Shown piece after piece: positions 5,536-11,020 of a stretch of DNA of 11,020 nucleotides. Where the stretch lies: positions 1 to 11,020 of the forward strand of contig JAFULP010000009.1 of NCBI GenBank assembly GCA_017473285.1, read 5' to 3'. This stretch comes from Clostridia bacterium. Its GTDB lineage: Bacteria > Bacillota > Clostridia > Christensenellales > UBA1242. The notes under the pieces are model-generated. The model saw nothing but the letters and a program-made list of their open reading frames with translations. It was not told the DNA's origin and searched no databases. Each line of letters begins with the position of its first letter. The first letter of the stretch is position 1. A program made the position numbers and the translations under genes.

Positions 5536-6798
5536 ATGAATACATATAACGATAAATTAATGGTGGTGGGCGGTAACGAATTAAATGGCGAAGCCACTAT
5601 TCAAACCAGTAAAAATGCGGTTTTGCCAATACTTGCAGGTTGCGTATTGTGCGACAAGCCGATTGTAATTAAAAATGTTCCAAACCTACTTGATGTACAT
5701 AATATGTTTAACATATTAAAAGGGATAGGGGTGAGTATTGATTGCGTTGATAAAGATTGCTATATTGATGCATCAAACATAACCAGCACAACCCTAAACC
5801 AAGAACTATGCAAAGCGTTGCGCTCGTCAATATTTTTGCTTGGTCCAATGCTTGCACGCACACGCCAAGCGGTAATTTCATACCCAGGCGGTTGCGATAT
5901 AGGTAATCGCCCAATTGATTTACATCTAAGCGGGCTAGAAAAGTTAGGTGTAAAGATTATCAAGCGCCATAGTTTGATATATTGTGATGCACGCAATATG
6001 CATAGCGCAACTATTCAACTTGATTTTCCAAGCGTTGGTGCAACCGAAAATCTTATGATGGCGTCAGTGTTTTTGAAGGGAACTACACGACTAATCAATG
6101 TGGCAAAAGAGCCAGAGATAGTAGATTTGCAAAACTTTTTAAACTCAATGGGTTGCAATATTAGTGGTGCTGGCAGTGCGGAAATTACCATTACAGGTGT
6201 AGATAAATTACATAGTACACAATATATGCCAATTGGCGATAGAATTGTGGCGGGAACTTTGATGATTGCAACGGCTATTACGGGCGGAAAAGTTGCTTTA
6301 AAAAATACAGATTTTAAAAATAATCAAAGTTTAATTGCAAAACTTTCGTCAGTTGGTTGTCAAATTGATATTAAAAGTGATATAATATATATATCTTCAA
6401 AGGGCAGACTTCCATCAGTGGATTTGATTGACACGCAAGTATATCCAGGTTTTCCTACCGATATGCAGGCTCAAATGATGAGTTTGCAAGCAGTTAGTGA
6501 CGGTGTAAGCATTATGTGCGAAAATGTGTTTGAAAACCGCTATAAGCATGCTAAGGAACTAATAAAGATGGGCGCAAATATCATCCTTAGGGATAGGGTT
6601 GCAGTGGTCAAGGGCGTTAAGGAACTTACTGGTGCGCCAGTGGATGCTACAGATTTGCGTGCTGGTGCGGGTTTGGTGCTGGCAGGGCTTAAGGCAAACG
6701 GCTACACTACAGTCAACAACGCATATTACATTGATAGGGGTTATGAGCAATTTGAAAATCTATTATCAAGTTTAGGTGCAAATATCAAGCGAATATGA
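5536..6798 (+). CDS. murA: MurA, UDP-GlcNAc 1-carboxyvinyltransferase
   Basis: MurA transfers enolpyruvate from phosphoenolpyruvate to UDP-GlcNAc, the first committed step of peptidoglycan synthesis, in the cytoplasm. At 420 residues it has family length. Seen are the N-terminal GGNELNGEATIQTSKNAVLP with Lys26, LRSSIFLLGPMLAR (95-108), and the active loop YPGGCDIGNRPIDLH with Cys120. Cys120 is the residue that fosfomycin alkylates in this family, so sensitivity is expected. The C-terminal DLRAGAGLVLAGL and YYIDRGYEQFENLLSSLGA are also standard. The frame is closed by TAG at 5530-5532, so the ATG at 5536 is the only plausible start, yet no Shine-Dalgarno site is seen at normal distance. A TATACT at 5525-5530 would put the transcription start about at the ATG. 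The stop overlaps the ftsQ start (ATGA). murG, usually just upstream, is missing. Confidence 0.97.
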   Translation: MNTYNDKLMVVGGNELNGEATIQTSKNAVLPILAGCVLCDKPIVIKNVPNLLDVHNMFNILKGIGVSIDCVDKDCYIDASNITSTTLNQELCKALRSSIFLLGPMLARTRQAVISYPGGCDIGNRPIDLHLSGLEKLGVKIIKRHSLIYCDARNMHSATIQLDFPSVGATENLMMASVFLKGTTRLINVAKEPEIVDLQNFLNSMGCNISGAGSAEITITGVDKLHSTQYMPIGDRIVAGTLMIATAITGGKVALKNTDFKNNQSLIAKLSSVGCQIDIKSDIIYISSKGRLPSVDLIDTQVYPGFPTDMQAQMMSLQAVSDGVSIMCENVFENRYKHAKELIKMGANIILRDRVAVVKGVKELTGAPVDATDLRAGAGLVLAGLKANGYTTVNNAYYIDRGYEQFENLLSSLGANIKRI

Positions 6799-7652
6799 CC
6801 AAAAAGTCTATCATTATCACCACAAGCGCTATTGTGGGCTTAATAGCGATTTTAACCATACTATTTGGTGTGGTTTTTCGTGTGCGCAAAATTGATGTTG
6901 TATATGGCGATGATTTTTGCTATTCGGCGCAAATTGATGATATTTTAACCGCTAGCAAATTGCGTAAAAACAAAAGCATTTTTAGTGTGGAGCGTGACAT
7001 CGTTGCCACCAATATTGAACAAGCATACCCATATGCAAGGGTGGAAGGGGTAAATGTTACAAGTTTTACTAGTGTTAAAATAAAGTTATCAAATCGTGAG
7101 CCTTTGTATTATTTGGTAGAAGAAGCGGTGTATTATATTTTAGATGAAGATTGCAAAGTGCTTGAAATTACCAACGATAGCGCATTGGCAACGAAGTATA
7201 TATTATTAACCGATGTGTTTAGCGTAAGCGAAAGTACTAAGGTAGGTCAATTTTTAAGCAATAAATACACCAGTGTATGTAAAGGGCTGTATAATGCGCT
7301 ATATTCAAATGCCGTATTAAATATTGGCGAAGATACGGATAATGACGGAGAAGCGGATAAAAAATACCTTGACCGTAACGATATGTGTGAGATAATTTCA
7401 AGTATCAAATTTACCCAAGTGGACGAACTTAATGGCAGGGTGGACAAACTGGTTATGAGCACAAGTTATGGTACAAGCATATCAATTATTGAACCGAAAA
7501 AAGAGTTAGATTTAAAAATCAATATGGCATTTTCGGCACTTAGGGTGTTGATAGAGCGTGGCAATAACGAACAAGCGTCTGGTACAATACAAGTCCGTTA
7601 TAGTTATGATGAAAACAATGTACCTAGCCTAAAGTGTGAATATATTGCTTAA
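6795..7652 (+). CDS. ftsQ: FtsQ/DivIB-type division protein with POTRA domain
   Basis: This is a bitopic septal protein that in known bacteria links FtsL/FtsB (DivIC) to the septal synthase. The layout is a short cytoplasmic start, one membrane segment (about 5-28), a POTRA domain (about 29-101: VRKIDVVYGDD, KNKSIFSVERDIVATNIEQAYPYARVEGVNV, VKIKLSNREPLYYL), and an extracellular beta domain to residue 285. The ATG overlaps the murA TGA, indicating translational coupling; murA-divIB is a known clostridial order. An Asp-rich loop DTDNDGEAD (180-188) fits the D-x-D-x-D-G metal-binding pattern and is not a normal part of the family as I know it. A strong terminator follows, so the murA-ftsQ transcript ends here. 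Confidence 0.86.
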   Translation: MTKKSIIITTSAIVGLIAILTILFGVVFRVRKIDVVYGDDFCYSAQIDDILTASKLRKNKSIFSVERDIVATNIEQAYPYARVEGVNVTSFTSVKIKLSNREPLYYLVEEAVYYILDEDCKVLEITNDSALATKYILLTDVFSVSESTKVGQFLSNKYTSVCKGLYNALYSNAVLNIGEDTDNDGEADKKYLDRNDMCEIISSIKFTQVDELNGRVDKLVMSTSYGTSISIIEPKKELDLKINMAFSALRVLIERGNNEQASGTIQVRYSYDENNVPSLKCEYIA

Positions 7653-7693
7653 ATATGGCAATGGGAATTTAATAGATACTGAGTAAGTTGTTT

Positions 7694-7747
7694 AAATAAG
7701 ACACAATATATTGTGCAATGTGCATTTTGTATTGAGTCTTATTTTTT
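7694..7747 (+). terminator. Terminator after ftsQ
   Basis: A 15-base left arm (7694-7708, AAATAAGACACAATA) pairs with 7730-7744 (TATTGAGTCTTATTT) with one A-A mismatch and a 21-base loop. T's run to 7747. A 14-base perfect palindrome, CACAATATATTGTG (7702-7715), straddles the left arm and loop. This splits ftsQ from the ftsA-ftsZ transcript. Confidence 0.78.
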
Positions 7748-7833
7748 AACTGTATTGTGGTAAAACCAATAATTAAAACAATTAAAAAAAGCACTAAATA
7801 TAATAAAAATATATTAAAAATATAAAAAAATAT

Positions 7834-7863
7834 TTGACTTGCCTTTTTTAAATGCACTATAAT
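7834..7863 (+). promoter_or_regulatory. Sigma-A-type promoter for ftsA-ftsZ
   Basis: TTGACT (7834-7839) and TATAAT (7858-7863) are 18 bases apart. The predicted start is near 7870, about 25 bases before the ftsA ATG. The remainder of the 7653-7894 gap holds the ftsQ terminator and very A/T-rich sequence with no gene that I can support. Confidence 0.75.
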
Positions 7864-7894
7864 ATAGTTATACAAATGAGATAAGGTGGGCAGT

Positions 7895-9001
7895 ATGAAG
7901 AATTTGACCTATGTGTTGGATATTGGTTCTTCTAAAATAAGTTTGCTGGCGTGTTGTGTTAAAAAGGGGAATTCGGCAATAGTTACAAGCATAAATAAAG
8001 CGTACGACGGGTTTATGGACGGCGAATTCTTTTCAAACGACGAAGTAAGCACGGTTATAATTGAGTTGCTAGCGCAAATGAAAGAGCGTGTGGGTGATAA
8101 TATCAAAAATATTCATATTGGCGTGCCTAGCGAATTTTGTGCGTGCGTGTGCAAGCGTGTTACAAGGAATTTTGTGCCAGCCAAGCGCATTGAAGATAGG
8201 GATGTGGCTAGTTTGTTTGACGGTATAGGCGGATTTAAGCAAAAGGATGATTATTTGGTTATCAGTTATAGTCCATTGCAGTACGAATTGGACAAAAATG
8301 TTGTGTCGCAATTATCCAACAAGCGTGTAAGCCAGTTTGTTATGGATTGCAGTTACATATTGGTTAAAAAGCAATTTGTTGAACTTATGCAAACAATATT
8401 TGATAATTGTGGAATTAAGGAAGTGGACTTTATATCTATAGCACTTGCCCAAGCCCAATTTGCAATGGCGCAAGTGGATAATAACTTAAAACCAATTGTT
8501 ATTGTTGATATCGGTCACATTACTACAAGTGTAGCAATAGCCAAAGGCGAAGGATTGTTGATGCTTAGTTCGTTTTCGTTAGGTGGCGGGCATATTACGG
8601 CGGACTTGATGCAAGTAAACAATTTAGGTTACAATGAAGCGGATAGCATCAAGCACAAAGTTAGTTTAACCGTGCAAAGCAAAAAGGACGAAAAGTATAT
8701 TGTATATAGTTCGGGCAAGCCAATTAAGGCGCTAATTAATATAACTAATGACATAGTAAAAGCAAGGATTGAAAATATAGCCAATGTAGTAAATAAGGTT
8801 TTGGCGGTTAATGATGATTTTAAGGATTTGCCAATATACATAACGGGTGACGGGGTGTGCAACTTTAGGGGCATTGTCAACTTGTTTGAAGCCGTGTGTG
8901 AGCGTAAAGTGTATATACTTAAAAGCCCATTACACAACGATGAAGATAAGTATCAAACATCGAAAATTGGATTGGTAAATATTATAGGGGATTTAGTTTA
9001 G
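7895..9001 (+). CDS. ftsA: Divergent FtsA-like actin-fold division protein
   Basis: FtsA is the actin-related ATP-binding protein that ties FtsZ to the membrane. The start is ATG 7895, with AAGGTGG at 7883-7889 as its site; the GTG at 7886 lies inside that site. Of 368 residues, YVLDIGSSKISLLA (6-19) is the phosphate-1 motif, about 70-160 fits the 1C/SHS2 region, VDIGHITTSVAIA (204-216) is phosphate-2, SLGGGHITADL (228-238) follows as in FtsA, and ITGDG (316-320) is the adenosine motif. Two motifs are altered: GHITTS in place of GGGTT, and GDG in place of GGG. The protein ends right after GLVNIIGDLV, so the usual linker and C-terminal membrane-binding amphipathic helix are missing. The stop TAG overlaps the ftsZ Shine-Dalgarno site, and the two genes share one promoter. 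The ftsZ neighbour supports the call, although a degenerate FtsA-family relative cannot be ruled out. Confidence 0.8.
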   Translation: MKNLTYVLDIGSSKISLLACCVKKGNSAIVTSINKAYDGFMDGEFFSNDEVSTVIIELLAQMKERVGDNIKNIHIGVPSEFCACVCKRVTRNFVPAKRIEDRDVASLFDGIGGFKQKDDYLVISYSPLQYELDKNVVSQLSNKRVSQFVMDCSYILVKKQFVELMQTIFDNCGIKEVDFISIALAQAQFAMAQVDNNLKPIVIVDIGHITTSVAIAKGEGLLMLSSFSLGGGHITADLMQVNNLGYNEADSIKHKVSLTVQSKKDEKYIVYSSGKPIKALINITNDIVKARIENIANVVNKVLAVNDDFKDLPIYITGDGVCNFRGIVNLFEAVCERKVYILKSPLHNDEDKYQTSKIGLVNIIGDLV

Positions 9002-9009
9002 GAGGGAGT

Positions 9010-10203
9010 ATGGAAAATTATTACAACAATGTATGTAACATCAAGGTTATTGGTGTTGGTGGCGGTGGTAACAATGCGGTTAATCGTATGATTGAAGCGG
9101 GCATTACCAGTGCGTATTTTGTGGCGGTAAACACTGACCAACAAGTGCTTAATATGAGTAAGGCGGACAAGACTATTACAATTGGTCGCAAAATCACTCG
9201 TGGGTTAGGTGCAGGTGCTAAGCCTGAAGTTGGTCACGATGCGGCAGAAGAAAGCGAACAAGAAATACGCAATATGCTAGAAGGCAGCAACCTTGTGTTT
9301 GTAACTTGTGGCTTGGGTGGTGGAACTGGTTCGGGCGCTGCTCCTGTGATAGCCAAGATATCTAAAGAAATGGGCATTTTAACTGTGGGCGTGGTTACCA
9401 AACCATTTGCGTTTGAAGGTCGCACACGCCAAATAAATGCTGAAAAGGGTTTGGAAGAACTTAGAAAGTATGTAGACACTCTTGTAATTATACCAAACGA
9501 TAAGTTGATGAAGATACTTAAGCGTGATATTTCGTTGGTGGATGCGTTTAGATATGCCGACGATGTGTTGCGTCAAGGTATCCAAGGCGTTAGCGAATTG
9601 ATTGTAAAACCAAGCCTTATTAACCTAGACTTTGCCGATGTTAACACCATTATGAAGGACAAAGGTTTGGCACATATGGGCATTGGTAAAGGTAGAGGCG
9701 AATACAAAACCATGGAAGCCGTTCGTCAAGCGGTTACTAGCCAATTGCTTGAAACTTCTATCGAAGGTGCAACAGGTATTTTGATTAACATCACTGGTGG
9801 CAGAGATTTGTCATTGGCGGAGATTTATGAAGCGGTTGACCTTGTGCGTGATGTGGTGGATAGCGAATGTAATATCATATTTGGTGCTAGCATTGACGAT
9901 AATATGAAAGATGAAGTGCAAGTAACAGTTATTGCAACTGGCTTTGATTTAAAGCACGAAAAGCCAGCAACTCCTACATATCCAACCAATATGGGCAATG
10001 TTAACACTTTTGCTCAATCTGCTCAACCACAACAAGCCGAGTATGACAACGAAGGTGAAGACGACTACGACGATGAGGAAGATTATGACAACGAAGATTA
10101 CGATGAAGAAATGGAAGATGAAGTAGAAGACATTTCATTTAATAGCAAAGTGGATTTGGGCGACACATCAATTCCGCCATTCTTGCGCAAGTTGAAAAAG
10201 TAA
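9010..10203 (+). CDS. ftsZ: FtsZ, tubulin-like division GTPase
   Basis: FtsZ forms the cytokinetic ring and recruits the divisome. The 397 residues contain GVGGGGNNAVNRM (15-27), the tubulin signature GGGTGSGA (103-110), NDKL (163-166), and the T7 synergy loop NLDFADV (205-211) whose acidic residues drive GTP hydrolysis. The GTPase and C-terminal domains end near 314. The linker that follows is unusually acidic: of residues 344-374, 22 are Asp or Glu. The last residues, DTSIPPFLRKLKK (385-397), are the conserved tail peptide that binds FtsA, SepF and other partners. A strong site TAGGAGGG (8999-9006) precedes the ATG and overlaps the ftsA stop. Codon use is the most CGT/CGC-rich in the window, as expected for a well-expressed resident gene. 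Confidence 0.98.
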   Translation: MENYYNNVCNIKVIGVGGGGNNAVNRMIEAGITSAYFVAVNTDQQVLNMSKADKTITIGRKITRGLGAGAKPEVGHDAAEESEQEIRNMLEGSNLVFVTCGLGGGTGSGAAPVIAKISKEMGILTVGVVTKPFAFEGRTRQINAEKGLEELRKYVDTLVIIPNDKLMKILKRDISLVDAFRYADDVLRQGIQGVSELIVKPSLINLDFADVNTIMKDKGLAHMGIGKGRGEYKTMEAVRQAVTSQLLETSIEGATGILINITGGRDLSLAEIYEAVDLVRDVVDSECNIIFGASIDDNMKDEVQVTVIATGFDLKHEKPATPTYPTNMGNVNTFAQSAQPQQAEYDNEGEDDYDDEEDYDNEDYDEEMEDEVEDISFNSKVDLGDTSIPPFLRKLKK

Positions 10204-10232
10204 TTAGTTAAATAATTTAAAGTATGCGATAT

Positions 10233-10262
10233 AAAAGGTTTGCAATAATGCAATCCTTTTTT
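10233..10262 (+). terminator. Terminator after ftsZ
   Basis: AAAAGG-T-TTGCA (10233-10244) pairs with TGCAA-T-CCTTTT (10249-10260), giving 11 base pairs with one T-T mismatch and a 4-base loop. T's follow to 10262. It ends the ftsA-ftsZ unit. Confidence 0.87.
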
Positions 10263-10296
10263 ATTTATGTATTTTTAATAAATTTTATATAAGTGG

Positions 10297-10325
10297 TTGA
10301 CAACGCTTAAAATATTTGATATATT
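10297..10325 (+). promoter_or_regulatory. Sigma-A promoter for rpsB
   Basis: TTGACA (10297-10302) and TATATT (10320-10325) are separated by 17 bases. The predicted start is near 10332, giving an unusually long 5' leader of about 170 bases. Confidence 0.78.
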
Positions 10326-10331
10326 ATTAGT

Positions 10332-10504
10332 GTGCAGATGGCATATATTTTTTTGTGCCAAATGCATGTTTCAAAAAATAAGCACTTGCAAGTATTTCTT
10401 GTCGGTTGCCTAAGATGTTGGTGGTGATAGCGTTAAATCAATTAACTTAGGTTGGCAAGGGAGTTAAAGTTGCAAGGAAGACTAAAAACAAGGAGGAAAA
10501 ATAA
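10332..10504 (+). promoter_or_regulatory. Structured 5' leader of rpsB, candidate S2 autoregulatory RNA
   Basis: This gene-free stretch can fold in several places. TTGCC-TAAG (10406-10414) can pair with CTTA (10446-10449) and GGCAA (10454-10458), a 9-bp stem with a GGTT bulge around a G/T-rich interior. ACTTGCAAGT (10384-10393) is a perfect palindrome. TGGCA (10339-10343) can pair with TGCCA (10356-10360). AGGAGG (10491-10496) is the ribosome site, 8 bases before the ATG. Leaders through which ribosomal protein S2 regulates its own mRNA are known in some bacteria. That this is one is my inference, and I could not match it to a described consensus. Confidence 0.42.
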
Positions 10505-11020
10505 ATGTCTGTTATTTCAATGAAACAATTACTTGAAGCCGGCGTTCATTTTGGTCACCAAACTAAAAAATGGAATCCAAAGATGAAAAAGTATATCTTT
10601 ACAGATAGAAACGGCATTCACATCATCAATTTGGAAGATACTTCTAAGCAAATTGATAAAGCATACTTATTTATTAAGGAAAAGGTTGCAAACGGTGCTA
10701 GCGTGTTATTCGTAGGTACTAAGAAGCAAGCAAGCGAAACTGCTATGCAAGAAGCTGAGCGTGCTGGTATGTACTATGTAAACAGCCGTTGGTTGGGTGG
10801 TACACTTACTAACTTTAGCACAATTCGCACTCGTATCGAACGCATGAATAAGTTAAATGCTATGGAACAAATGGGTGACTTCGAGTTGCTACCAAAGAAG
10901 GAAGTTATTAAACTTAAAAACGAGCGTGATAAGTTGCAAAACAACTTACTAGGTATTAAGGATATGACTACACTTCTAGGACTTATCATTATGGTAGACC
11001 CTAAGAACGAACATATTTGC
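10505..11020 (+). CDS. rpsB: Small-subunit ribosomal protein S2, 3' partial
   Basis: S2 is a 30S subunit protein needed with S1 for mRNA binding. The 172 visible codons run off the right edge; full S2 is normally about 230-260 residues. The start MSVISMKQLLEAGVHFGHQT followed by KKWNPKMKKYIFTDRNGIHIINL is diagnostic. VLFVGTKKQAS, RWLGGTLTNF and the closing MVDPKNEH are also standard. A near-ideal AGGAGG (10491-10496) and frequent CGT/GGT codons fit a highly expressed gene. It has its own promoter and leader. tsf usually follows in bacteria but lies beyond the window. Confidence 0.98.
   Translation, partial: MSVISMKQLLEAGVHFGHQTKKWNPKMKKYIFTDRNGIHIINLEDTSKQIDKAYLFIKEKVANGASVLFVGTKKQASETAMQEAERAGMYYVNSRWLGGTLTNFSTIRTRIERMNKLNAMEQMGDFELLPKKEVIKLKNERDKLQNNLLGIKDMTTLLGLIIMVDPKNEHIC

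Noticed and set aside
7886..7894. GTG at 7886 as the ftsA start
   Set aside because: The GTG is part of the AAGGTGG ribosome site that serves ATG 7895, and the family pattern begins naturally at MKNLTYVLDIG.
8629..8937. A 102-codon minus-strand frame inside ftsA
   Set aside because: Mirror-frame shadow of ftsA with no Shine-Dalgarno site and no recognisable domain.
1..11020. CRISPR array, tRNA or rRNA genes, integrase or attachment sites
   Set aside because: I saw no regularly spaced repeats, no cloverleaf with a CCA-type end, no rRNA segments, no recombinase gene, and no flanking direct repeats around the inserted modules.

Overview
The window is a stretch of the division and cell wall (dcw) gene cluster of an AT-rich Gram-positive bacterium, most likely Bacillota and probably Clostridia. 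The evidence is a PASTA domain ending a penicillin-binding protein, a MurE of the meso-diaminopimelate type (DNPR motif), and a gene order matching the clostridial series spoVD/ftsI - murE - (murF) - mraY - (murD) - ftsW - (murG) - murA - ftsQ/divIB - ftsA - ftsZ. TAA is the usual stop and starts are mostly ATG behind Shine-Dalgarno sites. Genus and species cannot be told from this sequence.

Layout, all on + unless noted: the end of a PASTA PBP (2-244); murE (331-1788), interrupted by an in-frame TAA at 1576-1578; mraY (1808-2815); a bidirectional terminator; two divergent small Xre-type regulators (2842-3048 on -, 3168-3365 on +) with a consensus promoter and two inverted-repeat operators between them; ftsW (3430-4530); a long hairpin; two unrecognised small genes (4612-4935 and about 4960/4975-5430) closed by a terminator; murA (5536-6798) overlapping ftsQ/divIB (6795-7652) by 4 bases; a terminator; a promoter driving ftsA (7895-9001) and ftsZ (9010-10203); a terminator; a promoter and structured leader before rpsB (10505 to the window end, partial).

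The resident genes form one pathway. MurA makes the first committed UDP-sugar intermediate, MurE adds the third amino acid of the stem peptide, MraY puts the precursor on undecaprenyl phosphate, and FtsW with the PASTA PBP polymerises and crosslinks it at the septum. FtsQ, FtsA and FtsZ place that machinery.

The cluster looks stripped and patched. murF, murD and murG are absent from their customary slots. The murD slot (mraY to ftsW) holds the Xre pair, and the murG slot (ftsW to murA) holds the unknown pair. Both inserted modules use almost only AGA for arginine and no GGC for glycine where I read them, unlike the surrounding genes. Each module is bounded by hairpins, and ftsW and murA just downstream of them both lack a visible Shine-Dalgarno site. 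The best candidate for an undescribed arrangement is the Xre switch: mraY ends in a terminator and the switch promoter points into ftsW, so a phage-like repressor circuit may control a septal glycosyltransferase.
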